Origin: SFTJ01 sp051871515
Lineage (GTDB): Bacteria; Bacteroidota; Bacteroidia; Bacteroidales; Muribaculaceae
Assembly (NCBI GenBank): GCA_051871515.1
Contig: JBJECY010000081.1
Location: forward strand, 1 to 64,000
Reading direction: 5' to 3'
Length of the DNA stretch: 64,000 bases
Positions 44,364 to 53,818 of the stretch are shown piece by piece (position 1 is the first letter of the stretch; the number at the start of each line of letters is the position of its first letter). The position numbers and the translations under genes are program-made. The notes under the pieces are model-generated. The model worked only from the letters and a program-made list of their open reading frames with translations, did not search any database and was not told where the DNA came from.

Positions 44364-44951
44364 TTATATTTTGCTTTCAACCTTGTGTTGAGTATTGGGG
44401 TTGTAATTGCGCAGAAACTCAGTAACCTCGTGGGGTTCACAAGCCACGTGCCACAACATGCTGTGAGATGGTTTCATGAATTGCTCGCTGATGCAGTGTT
44501 GCAGTTGCATTATCAGGTGGTCAAAGAAGTGCTTCACGTTGTAGATGATTATTGGTTTGTCATACAGCCCCAATTGTTTCCAAGTGATTATTTCAGTGAG
44601 TTCTTCAAGCGTTCCGCATCCGCCGGGCAAGGCAATAGCACATTCGCTTTTCTCAGCCATTAGCTGTTTGCGCTGGTGCATATCGGGGGTGGCAATTATT
44701 TGGCTCAGGCGGCTGTAATGCCATCCGTTATCAACCATAAACTGCGGTATGATGCCCACGGCGCGTTGTCCGGCATCAAGAAAACCGTCGCTTGCAGCGC
44801 GCATCACGCCGGTGCTGCCGGCTCCGTTGATGCAGTTCCAGCCGTCGGCAGCAAGCGCAGCTGCCAGGTTGTAGGCTGCTTGCTTATACACATCGGCTAT
44901 TTGTCCGCTCGATGCTCCGTAGATGCATATATAGCGATTGTTGCTTTCCAA
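44364..44951 (-). CDS. LOG-family (TIGR00730) nucleoside-monophosphate phosphoribohydrolase
   Basis: This 195-residue Rossmann-fold protein has the LOG signature: ICIYGASSGQIADVYKQAA at the start, NGAGSTGVMRAASDGFLDAG and the active-site PGGCGTLEELTEIITWKQLG. Enzymes of this family release adenine or cytokinin bases from their 5'-monophosphates. In non-plant bacteria the role is nucleotide salvage or unknown. It begins the run LOG-DUF4271-hemD (10 nt and 12 nt gaps). Confidence 0.9.
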   Translation of the reverse strand: MESNNRYICIYGASSGQIADVYKQAAYNLAAALAADGWNCINGAGSTGVMRAASDGFLDAGQRAVGIIPQFMVDNGWHYSRLSQIIATPDMHQRKQLMAEKSECAIALPGGCGTLEELTEIITWKQLGLYDKPIIIYNVKHFFDHLIMQLQHCISEQFMKPSHSMLWHVACEPHEVTEFLRNYNPNTQHKVESKI

Positions 44952-44971
44952 AGTAGTGTGTGTGGTTTATG

Positions 44972-45020
44972 AAAAAAAACGGTAACAACACTCTTTCTGT
45001 GTGAGAAGTGTGTGTTACCG
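44972..45020 (-). terminator. Terminator of the secG operon
   Basis: CGGTAACA(A)CACT (44980-44992) pairs with AGTGTGTGTTACCG (45007-45020) with one bulge; on the minus strand eight Ts follow (44972-44979). Confidence 0.75.
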
Positions 45021-45068
45021 TTATGGGGTTTGTTATTGTTTTGGTGCTATTGTTGCAGTGCTATTTTT

Positions 45069-45425
45069 TTACTTAGCTTCACCTTCTGCAGGAGCTGCCG
45101 GCTGTTGTGTAGCAGGCATTTGTGCATTGTCGTTGGTGGTTTGGAAAGGAGTAGCTTGAGTTTCCTTAGCCTGTGTTTGCACCACTTGTGCTTGCTTGGT
45201 TGTTTCAGTTGGAATCTTGGCTGAGATGATGCTCAGCAGGCAGATGAAAATAGCAAGTCCCCAGGTGGCTTTCTCAATGAAATCGGTGGTTTTGCGCACA
45301 CCCATCATTTGGTTGCCGCTTGAAAAACCTGATGCCAAACCGCCGCCTTTTGACTTTTGAATAAGCACTACACCAATCAACAGTATTGATGCAATAATTA
45401 TAAGAATAATTAGAAATCCGTACAT
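45069..45425 (-). CDS. secG: Preprotein translocase subunit SecG
   Basis: This 118-residue inner-membrane protein has two transmembrane helices (about 3-22, FLIILIIIASILLIGVVLIQ, and about 52-68). They flank the SecG signature QKSKGGGLASGFSSGNQMMG, followed by a Gln/Ala/Thr-rich cytoplasmic tail (75-118). With SecYE it speeds protein export. It lies 3 nt after the TPR gene; the order sigma-54 activator, lptE, TPR protein, secG is a familiar Bacteroidetes arrangement. Confidence 0.95.
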   Translation of the reverse strand: MYGFLIILIIIASILLIGVVLIQKSKGGGLASGFSSGNQMMGVRKTTDFIEKATWGLAIFICLLSIISAKIPTETTKQAQVVQTQAKETQATPFQTTNDNAQMPATQQPAAPAEGEAK

Positions 45426-45428
45426 AAT

Positions 45429-46199
45429 TTATTTGTTGTTTTTAATTTGTTCGTTTAATATCAATTTTTTAAGAAATCTTATTTGGTCTGCAAAGTAAAT
45501 ACTTTTTTCTGGAAATTTCAAACTTATGTTGGTTATAATTTCCAAAGCCTTTGAATATTTGTGCTGTTTTATGTAAATTTTAGCCAAACTTTCGCTAAAC
45601 ATTGAGGAATCAACCTCTTCGGCGGCATCAATGTTATCGTTGTGCACTTGGCTCACTTCTGAGTTTTCTTCTTGCTCTTGCTTGATGATTTGCGATGGGA
45701 AGTGTCCTTCTTGTTGTTTTGATTTGGCTATGAAATCGTTGATAAGTTGCTCGTTTTTAGTGGTTGCTTCGCCTGATTGTGGCATGCTTTGCTGTTCTTG
45801 TGCGGCAAGTATGTCGGCATAGTCGGGCATCGGGTTAAAGATGAGCGCGTTGAGCACTTCAATCTCTTTCTCGTTGGTAGAGCCAAAAGTATTGAGGAAT
45901 GTGTCGATGGCATTTTCGGTGCTTGGGCGCGGTGTTGTAAGTTCAGGCGGATAGAATTGAGCAAATTTTTTTGCGCTCTCGCCAAGCACGCAATAAAGGC
46001 TTTTGCGGTTGGGCGAGGAGATGGCAAGGCGGCTCATAAGGGCGTGCTGTTGCTCATCGCCTCGGTTGCCTTGTTGCTTTAGGTAAAGCAAAATGGGCAG
46101 GGTGAAATAGGGGTATTGCTCCATTGCTTGCGTGCACCATTCTGTTGATGAGCTTATTTCGCCTTGCAGCATTTGCCTTATTGTGGTGGTGATGTCCAT
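45429..46199 (-). CDS. Tetratricopeptide-like protein of the lptE-secG cluster
   Basis: This 256-residue soluble protein without a signal peptide is helical. A C-terminal TPR-like helix pair (SLAKIYIKQHKYSKALEIITNISLKF) follows an acidic, low-complexity linker (about 135-195). It is commonly annotated as a hypothetical or TPR protein in Bacteroidetes, between lptE and secG. Function is unknown; the constant context suggests envelope biogenesis. It is tightly packed against secG. Confidence 0.8.
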   Translation of the reverse strand: MDITTTIRQMLQGEISSSTEWCTQAMEQYPYFTLPILLYLKQQGNRGDEQQHALMSRLAISSPNRKSLYCVLGESAKKFAQFYPPELTTPRPSTENAIDTFLNTFGSTNEKEIEVLNALIFNPMPDYADILAAQEQQSMPQSGEATTKNEQLINDFIAKSKQQEGHFPSQIIKQEQEENSEVSQVHNDNIDAAEEVDSSMFSESLAKIYIKQHKYSKALEIITNISLKFPEKSIYFADQIRFLKKLILNEQIKNNK

Positions 46200-46275
46200 T
46201 TGTTGTGGCGCGTGGGTTTATGTTATTATTATTGAATAATTTTCCAAAAATTTTTTGAGTTAGTGGAGTGATGTG

Positions 46276-46785
46276 TCACCAGTTGCCAAATGTCTGGTTG
46301 AAGATGAGGTCGGCAAGTTCTTTGCTTATTTCTTCACACAATTGGTCTTGCACATCGGTTAGCATCTCGCTGCTGTCAAAGTCGCGATACGACGAGAAAG
46401 TTTGGTCGCTTTCTTTGTCAGGGTTCACATTATCTATATACTTCACTCTCACAGTGATGGTGAGGCGTGTTCTTGATGCATAGGCGTTGTCGTTAACAGC
46501 CTGTGGCGAGAGTGTGTAGCCTGTGATTTCGCCTTCAAGCCGCAAGTCGGTGTTTGGCGAGTCTTGCATTTTTAGGCGCGTTTGACGTGTAACCATGTCG
46601 GTGACGGTGTTTTCAAACAGTTGCTGCAATGGAGGATAAACCAGAGCGGCGCGTATGGGAAATTCACCTATCGATACGGTTTTATATTTAGTGTAGTCAA
46701 TCGATGAGCCGTTGAATTTGAAAGATGGAATGCAGGCTTGCAAAGCTATCAACAGTGGCACTATGAGTAATAATCGCTTCAGCAT
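46276..46785 (-). CDS. lptE: LPS-assembly lipoprotein LptE (Bacteroidetes type)
   Basis: This 169-residue lipoprotein has a lipobox (ALQACIPSF, Cys17). The small alpha/beta fold shows FKFNGSSIDYTKYKTVSIGEF, YPPLQQLFENTVTDMVTRQTRL and a strand pair DLRLEGEITGYTLSPQAV. This matches the LptE/RlpB family, which plugs the LptD barrel that inserts lipopolysaccharide into the outer membrane. The position between a sigma-54 activator and the TPR/secG genes is standard for this phylum. Confidence 0.88.
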   Translation of the reverse strand: MLKRLLLIVPLLIALQACIPSFKFNGSSIDYTKYKTVSIGEFPIRAALVYPPLQQLFENTVTDMVTRQTRLKMQDSPNTDLRLEGEITGYTLSPQAVNDNAYASRTRLTITVRVKYIDNVNPDKESDQTFSSYRDFDSSEMLTDVQDQLCEEISKELADLIFNQTFGNW

Positions 46786-46853
46786 AAATATATATAATGT
46801 GGTAATCCTATTAGAATTTTTATTTAATTTTTTTGAGAGTGGTGAGAGAGATG

Positions 46854-48203
46854 TTATTTATACTTATCGCCGAGGTTATATTCCTCAATTTTGCGGTAAA
46901 GCGTGCGCTCGCTTATTTTCAGCTGTTCGGCGGTGATTTTGCGTCGGCCTTTGTTGCGCGTCAGCGCTTGTTCAATGGCTTCTTTCTCAATTTCTTCAAG
47001 CGATTTATATTCGTAGTTGGTATCGCTCAATTCCTCCAAATTGTCTTTGGGAATGTCCTCAATATACTCTGATTTATGTTTTGAAGTGTAAGTCTTTTTA
47101 GGAGCATTCATGATTGAAGGATTAAGAGCAATTGGAGCTGGGTTGTGTTCCAAAGCCGTGGGTTGAAAACTATCTAACTCCACGCTTTTGCTCAAAGTCG
47201 GCATTGTGATGCTATGGTTAAGTTCTCGGCTTGAGGCTACTGGCGTAGGGTCGATGTTTGCCACCGGGGCGGCTTTGGTTTCAAGTGTTTTTATTTTTTC
47301 CTTCATGTTTTCAAGCTCGTTGAAGAGTTTTGAAATCATGTTGAGCAACATGGTGTTCATTGTGTCGTTGCTGCTGTTGACGGTGGCAACGCTTGTGGTG
47401 AGCACTGTGTCGGTAGGAATGTATGTCTTGATGATGTCGGCCGATATTTCTTTGCCGGCTTCATAAACGCAAATGCGCTCAATGAGGCTCTTTAGCTGGC
47501 GCACGTTGCCCGGCCATGAATACATGGTGAGCGCATTGAGTGCGTCTTCGCTAAATTTCACAGGCACGGTTTTGTTTTTCTCGGCAAAATCGTGGGCAAA
47601 CACTCTCACAATCATGCGAATGTCGTCGGTGCGGTCGCGCAACGCGGGTATATCAATTTGTATGGTTGAGAGGCGGTAATAAAGGTCTTCGCGGAATTTG
47701 CCTTCTTTCACTGCTTTGAGCAGGTCTTTGTTGGTGGCAGCCACCACGCGCACGTCGGTTTTCTGCACCACGTCAGAACCCACTTTTATGTATTCTCCGT
47801 TTTGCAGCACGCGCAGCAGTCTTGCTTGTGTGGCAAGGGGCATCTCAGCCACCTCGTCGAGGAAGATGGTGCCGCCGTTGGTTTCCTCAAAATAGCCGCG
47901 GCGGTCTTTGTCGGCTCCGGTGAAGGCGCCTTTAACATGTCCAAATAGTTCACTTTCGATGGTGCCTTCAGGAATGGCGCCGCAGTTAACCACGGTGTAG
48001 CGTTTGTTCTTGCGGCGGCTGTAGCGGTGTATGATTTGCGGAAAAAATTCCTTACCTGAACCGCTCTCGCCAATTATGAGCACCGAGAGGTCGAATGGTG
48101 CCACTTTTAGGGCTCGTTCAATGGCAATGTTGAGTGCAGTGGAGTTGCCAACAATTGAAAATTGCTGCTTCACTGAGAGTATGTTGGTGTTATCGGTTGC
48201 CAT
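46854..48203 (-). CDS. Sigma-54-dependent transcriptional activator without receiver domain
   Basis: This 449-residue AAA+ activator has Walker A GESGSGKE (45-52), the sigma-54-contact loop GAFTGA (92-97), Walker B GGTIFLDEV (111-118) and an arginine-finger region. There is no N-terminal regulatory domain: the AAA module begins at about residue 20. A long linker (about 260-390) leads to a Fis-type helix-turn-helix (EIEKEAIEQALTRNKGRRKITAEQLKISERTLYRKI). It should activate sigma-54 promoters, with control by an unknown signal. It is the first gene of the run to secG. Confidence 0.92.
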   Translation of the reverse strand: MATDNTNILSVKQQFSIVGNSTALNIAIERALKVAPFDLSVLIIGESGSGKEFFPQIIHRYSRRKNKRYTVVNCGAIPEGTIESELFGHVKGAFTGADKDRRGYFEETNGGTIFLDEVAEMPLATQARLLRVLQNGEYIKVGSDVVQKTDVRVVAATNKDLLKAVKEGKFREDLYYRLSTIQIDIPALRDRTDDIRMIVRVFAHDFAEKNKTVPVKFSEDALNALTMYSWPGNVRQLKSLIERICVYEAGKEISADIIKTYIPTDTVLTTSVATVNSSNDTMNTMLLNMISKLFNELENMKEKIKTLETKAAPVANIDPTPVASSRELNHSITMPTLSKSVELDSFQPTALEHNPAPIALNPSIMNAPKKTYTSKHKSEYIEDIPKDNLEELSDTNYEYKSLEEIEKEAIEQALTRNKGRRKITAEQLKISERTLYRKIEEYNLGDKYK

Positions 48204-48278
48204 GTTATTTATATTTTTATTGTGGTTGTTTATAAATAGAAGTTGATTTATCAGTGTATTCGCTTTTTTTGAAAGCGC

Positions 48279-49133
48279 TTACTTCAGCTTGCGCATTTCA
48301 AAGGTCTTTGCCTTGAGAAATTCGCCCAATTGGTCAAGGTCGTCGTATTTTTCAATTTCTTCAAAGGGTATGGGGTCTCCAACCGAGATGTGCAAGGTGG
48401 CATTTTTTTTGCGGAATACCTCGGCAGGCAGGCGCAATGTGCGCAATTGCCAGCTCACAACGCCCAGAAAATTAAACCACCAGCTGTTGCGGCTGTGAAA
48501 ATAGATGGGCACCACTGGCACGCGCATCTGCTTGATGAGGCGTATGATGGTGGGTTGCCATTTGCGGTCCTCAATGTGCATGTTGCGGCTTATTTTTGAC
48601 ACTGCTCCGGCTGGGAAAAAGCCCATAGGCTCGCCGCTGCGCACTTGCATCATGGCGGCTTTGATGCCTTGCATCGACACGGCTTTCTTCTTTGGGTCGC
48701 TCGATGCCAAAGCGTCAACGGCTATGAAGTTGGGGCGCATTGCCGAGATGTAGTTGAGCACCATGTTCACCATCACTTTGAATTTAGGGCGGCGCTGTCC
48801 CACAATCTTTATTAGGGCTATGCCGTCGAGTGCTCCAAGTGGGTGGTTCGATACGGTGATGAAGCTGCCTTCGGGCAGATTGTCGAGCACTTGCTCATTG
48901 TCGATGCGCAATTTTATGTTGAGGTCTTTGAGCAATCCTTCAACAAATGGCACTCCTGGAGTGTCGCAGTTGTGGTCATGAATCCAGTTAACTTTGTCAA
49001 CGGCAAATAGTTTAAGCAGAATTTTCACAAGCTTTTCTTTTCCGTCGAAGAAAGGCACCATCTTGCGTATATCGTTATAATCAAGTACCGTGCGTTTTAT
49101 AGGGGTTTCTTCCATAATATGCTGTTTTTTCAA
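48279..49133 (-). CDS. Lysophospholipid acyltransferase (PlsC-like)
   Basis: The protein is 284 residues (278 if ATG 49115 is used). The acyltransferase motifs are ITVSNHPLGALDGIAL (the NHxxxxxxD catalytic block), MGFFPAGAVSKISRN (FPEG-like motif III) and VPVVPIYFHSRNS (motif IV). It would acylate a lysophospholipid or an amino-acid lipid at the inner membrane. Related Bacteroidetes enzymes act in glycine/serine or ornithine lipid synthesis, so a GlsA/OlsA-like role is as likely as phosphatidate synthesis. It has its own promoter at 49253-49286. Confidence 0.88.
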   Translation of the reverse strand: MKKQHIMEETPIKRTVLDYNDIRKMVPFFDGKEKLVKILLKLFAVDKVNWIHDHNCDTPGVPFVEGLLKDLNIKLRIDNEQVLDNLPEGSFITVSNHPLGALDGIALIKIVGQRRPKFKVMVNMVLNYISAMRPNFIAVDALASSDPKKKAVSMQGIKAAMMQVRSGEPMGFFPAGAVSKISRNMHIEDRKWQPTIIRLIKQMRVPVVPIYFHSRNSWWFNFLGVVSWQLRTLRLPAEVFRKKNATLHISVGDPIPFEEIEKYDDLDQLGEFLKAKTFEMRKLK

Positions 49134-49252
49134 AAAAATGCTTTCACTCTATATTTTTTTTATTTGAGTGAATGAGTTTATAAATCAATACAATTTATGT
49201 GTTGCTAAAGTTTTGGCGCACATGATGCTGCCTGTGCAACAGTTATCGCCAA

Positions 49253-49286
49253 CAAAGGTACTAAAAGATTTGCGGAAACTGACAAA
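49253..49286 (-). promoter_or_regulatory. Promoter of the acyltransferase gene
   Basis: Minus strand TTTG (49283-49286), 22 nt, then TACCTTTG (49253-49260). The leader to the start codon would be about 115 nt. Besides this and the terminator at 49386-49447, the 49134-49531 stretch holds nothing I can name. Confidence 0.5.
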
Positions 49287-49385
49287 ATTGCAGTTTTTTT
49301 GAACAATTTCAACTAAATTTAAAATAATAGCAAGTTTTTTTTTGAGCAAGTGTGCTTAAAAACAGTGTGTGGTGGATAGGTGTTG

Positions 49386-49447
49386 AAAAAAATCTCAGCC
49401 AGCGCATTGTTTGTTTTGTTGTTACCAAAACAGGTGCGTTGGCTGAG
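49386..49447 (-). terminator. Terminator of the NPCBM glycosidase-like gene
   Basis: A 13-bp stem, CTCAGCCAGCGCA (49394-49406) with TGCGTTGGCTGAG (49435-49447, one G-U pair). On the minus strand it is followed by a run of Ts. Confidence 0.85.
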
Positions 49448-49531
49448 GGTAAAATAAGTGATGTGAAAATAATTTTCAGTTAACTAAGGTGTGCAATGCG
49501 CACACGCACATGGGAGGAAAAACTGTGTTGT

Positions 49532-52342
49532 TTATTCCACCACAAGCCATGTGAATCCCAAAGCCGGGATTTTCACGGTGATGCGTGCTTTGCCGTCGGG
49601 CGAGAGGTTATATTTCACCGGTGTGCCTTCTTGCTCGCGTATCATTGCCGAGTTAGTGAGAGAAGTGTAATAGAGCGGAAGGTCGATGGTGCGCTCAATA
49701 TCCTTGTCGGTTGGGTTAAACAGCATGGCAAGTGCTTTTTGCTTAAGTTGCGGGTTCACGTGCATGATGCCGTCCCAGTCGCGAGCGTCAGGCTTGCGCA
49801 GGTGAATGATGTCGCTGTTGAGTATATCGCGATATTTCTTGTACCAGTTAACCACTTCAAGAACCACCGCTTTAGTTTCAGGCGTATCATAGAGGCGCGG
49901 ACCGCGATAGCAGGCTTGCACGCCGGCGCCATAGTTCTGATACATGAGTGTGCGGTATTCATAAAGGTGTTCTGAGAGCGGCTCAATGGTTGCTGCTTCA
50001 CCTCCGCCGTGATATTGCACCAATGGCACAAAGCTCCACAGCGACGATGGAATGCGTTCCCAAGTGCAGTCGTAGTTAAGTTGGCGAGTGTGTATGAGCT
50101 GGCGGTCACGCGGCAACGACCAGTTGGTTTCGCGATAACCTATTGAAACCTTAGTTGAGCCGTTGAGCATATAATAGTCAGGCACATTAAGGTAGATGCC
50201 GTTGGCAAGCATCCAGTGATAGAGGTCGGTGATTTTCTTAAACTGGTTCCATTGCGAGTCGCCCAATCCCTTATGGTGAGTGTGGGTGGTTGATGCGCAC
50301 ACGTCGCCGGGATAAGAGCCGTCGTGTTCAAAGCACGACATTCCGGTGCGGGTGAAGAATGTTTCTATTTTGTGGAAATATTCGTGACCCCAATCGCTGC
50401 ACAAGCAAGGCGAGCTGCCAAAGGTCATGCCGCCGCGTTTGCCGGTTTTTGGGTTGATGCAGTCAACTTCGTCGCTAATCCAGCGGCTGGCAAGCAGTGA
50501 GTAGCAACCCATCTCTATGCCTTTTGAGTGGGCATAGTCAACAAATTGCTTGTATTTGGCAATGTTTTCTTCTGAAATGTCTTCGGCATTGAGTCCTGAA
50601 CCAAAGCTCAAAATAATCATCTCATATCCACATTCGGAGCATTGGTCAATTGCTTTTTTCACCGTCTCGGGTTTGGTTGAGGTGAGGTGCAGGAACATTG
50701 GGTTTTGTGAGGTCCAAGGCGACACGGCACGTTGCATCTTACGTTTGAAGAGGCCGTTGCGCTCGCGGTCGTAGCTGTCGAAAGGCATCTCATAGACGCT
50801 GAACGATTTGAAGGTATCGCCGTTGTTAACGTCTTGGTCAGGACCGGTTTTCAGGCTCACGTCGAGGATACACTTGGTTTGAAGCCCGTAGTTGCGTTGT
50901 GAGGTGTAGAGCGAGTCGTTTACCCAATGCTCGGTGATGTCACTTTCGCGTTCGGTGAATGAGCCGTGGCATGTGAAGTCGCTCTCAACGTGTATGTTTG
51001 GCAGCATAAATGTTGCCGGGTCGCCTCCCGATGGCGATTCAGGCTCAGCCATCGCCAAATATTCAAGTTTAAACGAGTCAACGTTGATGTTGCTGCCGGT
51101 GTTGTTCACAAGCTCAAAGCGCTTTTTGATGAGAGGCAGTTGGTCATAGATTGAAAAATGGAGTTTCACCACCACTTGCTGCATTTGATGCTCGCCGCGC
51201 AGTGTGAACACCACTTCCTTGCCGGTGGCAAACTCTTTGTTGAGTGCCCAACGATTGATTTTCCAATCAAGGTTGCCCGAGATGGGTTGTATTTCAAAAT
51301 CTTCAACCAAAAACGAACCAGGAATGGTGGTGAGTTTGTCAAGCCAATCTTCTTTGATGTAGGCACGTTCGGGTTGTCCTGCCAAACCGCCAATGAGATA
51401 TTGCTGAGAGTTGATGGTAATGCGTCCTTCGTCGCTCACGGCACGCAATATGCTCTCGCCAATCATGCGGTTGACGTAGTTGGTGGTGGCAAGGTTGGGG
51501 AATATGCGCAACGTGCGCGACACCATGTCGTTGGCAATCACTATGCCTTTGCGGTCGGGGGTGGCATAGATGCCGGCTTTTGATTTTTCTGGTGTCACAA
51601 GCCAGTCGAACGGAGTGATATCAGATATCAATGCATCGTAAACGGGCAGGGCGTTGATTTTATCTTGCAAATTCTTAGCCACCTTGGCGCTCATTTGCGG
51701 ACCTTTGCCCACCATGTCGGCATGAACGCTATAAGGTTGTTTATTCTTGTAGGTGATAACCGGCTCAATCCACAAAGCAGCGTCGCCGCTGGGAGTATCG
51801 CCGCCGTCGTCAACCACCAGTTCAAGCATGTTTATGCCTTTCAGCTCAATGTCGATGGGCATAGCGGCTTGCGATGTTGTCATAACGCCACTATTAAACA
51901 GCTCTTTGCCGTCGCCTTTTACAATAAAGCGCACACTGGCACGCTCAATGCGTCCGCTATTGCTTGCCAATGCCACAAACTGCTTGTTTGAGTTGTTGGT
52001 GAAATACATATTTGTGCCATCGGTGAGTGTTTCGGTGGTGAGGTTTTTGTCTTTGATGTTCACTTTGCCGTCGGGCACGCCCACTTTGGCGGTGAAACGG
52101 GTTGCATCACCGTTGAGCATGAGTTTAAGCACGCTTGATGAGTGAGTACCAATCACGTCGGTGTAGTTCACGCCTTTCACGTTGGCAGCTGTACCGCTCA
52201 CGGTGCTGCCCACTTGCGGAGTGCCGTAAGATTGGCGCATATTGCTCACGTTGAGCTTTGTCACGCTGATTTGCTTCTGTGCCATTGCCGGCGTAGCAAG
52301 TGCAAGTGACAAAATGGTGGTTAAGATGATTGAAATTTTCAT
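49532..52342 (-). CDS. Secreted NPCBM-domain protein, clan GH-D-like glycoside hydrolase
   Basis: This 936-residue protein starts at ATG 52342 (signal peptide ending TPAMAQ); a longer frame to 52411 lies upstream of the -7 box. An N-terminal NPCBM carbohydrate-binding domain (about 22-170; TDVIGTHSSS, LELVVDDGGDTPSGDAALW) is followed by a beta-sandwich (about 250-470). The TIM barrel has YEMIILSFGSGLNAEDIS, MGCYSLLASR, SCFEHDGSYPGD (Asp674, a likely nucleophile position) and NVPDYYMLNG. A small C-terminal beta domain ends the protein. The plan is that of alpha-galactosidase/alpha-N-acetylgalactosaminidase relatives; exact family and substrate are not certain. Confidence 0.82.
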   Translation of the reverse strand: MKISIILTTILSLALATPAMAQKQISVTKLNVSNMRQSYGTPQVGSTVSGTAANVKGVNYTDVIGTHSSSVLKLMLNGDATRFTAKVGVPDGKVNIKDKNLTTETLTDGTNMYFTNNSNKQFVALASNSGRIERASVRFIVKGDGKELFNSGVMTTSQAAMPIDIELKGINMLELVVDDGGDTPSGDAALWIEPVITYKNKQPYSVHADMVGKGPQMSAKVAKNLQDKINALPVYDALISDITPFDWLVTPEKSKAGIYATPDRKGIVIANDMVSRTLRIFPNLATTNYVNRMIGESILRAVSDEGRITINSQQYLIGGLAGQPERAYIKEDWLDKLTTIPGSFLVEDFEIQPISGNLDWKINRWALNKEFATGKEVVFTLRGEHQMQQVVVKLHFSIYDQLPLIKKRFELVNNTGSNINVDSFKLEYLAMAEPESPSGGDPATFMLPNIHVESDFTCHGSFTERESDITEHWVNDSLYTSQRNYGLQTKCILDVSLKTGPDQDVNNGDTFKSFSVYEMPFDSYDRERNGLFKRKMQRAVSPWTSQNPMFLHLTSTKPETVKKAIDQCSECGYEMIILSFGSGLNAEDISEENIAKYKQFVDYAHSKGIEMGCYSLLASRWISDEVDCINPKTGKRGGMTFGSSPCLCSDWGHEYFHKIETFFTRTGMSCFEHDGSYPGDVCASTTHTHHKGLGDSQWNQFKKITDLYHWMLANGIYLNVPDYYMLNGSTKVSIGYRETNWSLPRDRQLIHTRQLNYDCTWERIPSSLWSFVPLVQYHGGGEAATIEPLSEHLYEYRTLMYQNYGAGVQACYRGPRLYDTPETKAVVLEVVNWYKKYRDILNSDIIHLRKPDARDWDGIMHVNPQLKQKALAMLFNPTDKDIERTIDLPLYYTSLTNSAMIREQEGTPVKYNLSPDGKARITVKIPALGFTWLVVE

Positions 52343-52384
52343 TGAAAAATAATGTTTTGATTTATGAGTTTTTGTTCTAAGTTG

Positions 52385-52392
52385 CAAATATA
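52385..52392 (-). promoter_or_regulatory. -7 box of the NPCBM gene
   Basis: Minus strand TATATTTG, 42 nt upstream of ATG 52342; the upstream TTTG (52409-52412) is 16 nt away, shorter than usual. Confidence 0.5.
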
Positions 52393-52527
52393 GTGATTTA
52401 TAGCCAAGCAAAGATGCTAATTTTTAATAAATTATCAAATTTTTGAATGAATCAATATAAAACAATGACAATCAATAATTGATTACTGACATTGTTTTTT
52501 TTCGGAGGAGCGTTTGGTATGGCGTTC

Positions 52528-53229
52528 GCCGCTGTTTTGCGGCTGGGATGAAGATTTTTTGCTTATAGTTAATGTCATCCGCCTGTAGGGGCGTATCGCA
52601 ATACGCCCGGAATCGGTGTGCCGTGAGGTTAATTCGTTTAAATCCAAAATGCACGCATTGGTATTTACCGGGGCCACGCCGCGGTCGCCGGGCGTATTGA
52701 TATACGCCCAAAACACACGCATTGGTATTTATCGGGGCCTCGCCGCGGTCACCGGGCGTATTGCTATACGCCCCTACAACAACGCATCACATTATTTGGT
52801 GGCCATGCTGCGGTTGTCGGGCGTATTGCGATACGCCCCTACATACTTCGCACCGTTTTTGCGGCTGGGATGAAGATTATTTTCCTATGGTTAATGCCAT
52901 CCGCCTGTAGGGGCGTATTGCTATACGCCCGGAATCGGTATGCCGTGGGGTTAATTCGTTGAAATCCAAAATGCACGCATTGGTATTTACCGGGGCCACG
53001 CCGCGGTCATCGGGCGTATTGCTAACGCCCATACATACTTCGCACCGTTTTTGCGGTTGGGATGAAGATTATTTGCTTATAGTTAATGCCATCTGCCTGT
53101 AGGGGCGTATCGCAATACGCCCGGAATCGGTGTGCTGTGGGGTTAATTCTTTTAAATCCAAAATACATGCATTGGTATTTATCGGGTCCACGTTGCGGTC
53201 ACCGGGTGTATTGCGATACGCCCCTACAA
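52528..53229. repeat. Cluster of hairpin repeats (eight GGGCGTAT/ATACGCCC palindromes in about 190-bp modules)
   Basis: Eight near-identical palindromes, consensus GGGCGTATTGCNATACGCCC, lie at 52589, 52690, 52754, 52819, 52911, 53012, 53103 and 53204 (starts). They sit in three copies of a module of about 190 bp (about 52528-52709, 52849-53041, 53041-53229; shared TTGCGGCTGGGATGAAGAT and ATTGGTATTTACCGGGG), plus shorter copies between. One palindrome (53012-53030) has lost a base pair. No coding sequence is credible here; this is the main content of the 52343-53242 gap. Confidence 0.92.
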
Positions 53230-53242
53230 CAACTCATCATCT

Positions 53243-53785
53243 TTACGGTTTTGGTAGCAAAGACGTGCAGCGGTGTAGCCCGGTGTTGATGATGGTGTTG
53301 ACTGCTGCGGTGTCTTGTAGCGCTTCGTTCAAAGTGATGGGCAGCCGGTACATGTGGGTGAGTGGCTGTGAGTCGATTATTTTGCTTTTGAGTGTGGCGG
53401 TGCTTGGCACTTGCGTGAGCGCAGCATATTCATCGTAGGTGTAGGATGTAAATGCCACGTTGGCGCCAATGCCTCGCCTGTCGAGCAAATAGCCTTGTGC
53501 CAACTTTATGGGCAATTGCGAGGGGGTGATGTCGCTCGGGTGGGGGTAGTTGGCTATCGAGCCACCGTCAGTCATGTTTATTGGCACGTTTTGGCTGTAG
53601 TCGGCTCGGGTTTTATAAATCACTGCTGGTGGAAGGGCGCTTTGCATGGGCTGCTCAATTACAGCCACGTTGCCGCCTGCCGCCGGTGGTGTGGTGGCGG
53701 CATCTTGTGTGGCAGTGCCCGATTTGCATGATGCCATTGCTGTGATTGCCATTGCTGTGATTAGTGTTTTGATTGTTATGTTCAT
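53243..53785 (-). CDS. Conserved lipoprotein of unknown function
   Basis: This 180-residue protein has a lipobox (ITAMASCKSG, Cys20). After an Ala/Thr/Pro-rich linker (about 22-45) comes a domain with AVIYKTRADYSQNVPINM, SIANYPHPSDI, LAQGYLLDRRGIGANVAFTSYTYDEYAAL and a C-terminal TIINTGLHRCTSLLP. I recall similar small proteins in other Bacteroidales (YKT-DYS-NVPV and LLDNRGI motifs), all of unknown function. It is 33 nt after the C10 protease gene, perhaps co-transcribed. Confidence 0.72.
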   Translation of the reverse strand: MNITIKTLITAMAITAMASCKSGTATQDAATTPPAAGGNVAVIEQPMQSALPPAVIYKTRADYSQNVPINMTDGGSIANYPHPSDITPSQLPIKLAQGYLLDRRGIGANVAFTSYTYDEYAALTQVPSTATLKSKIIDSQPLTHMYRLPITLNEALQDTAAVNTIINTGLHRCTSLLPKP

Positions 53786-53818
53786 TGCATGAGTGGTGGT
53801 TTTGTTTTTTTGGGGGGC

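Noticed and set aside
52472..53438. Several short frames in the hairpin-repeat field
   Set aside because: They are translations of repeated palindromes and share no start signals.
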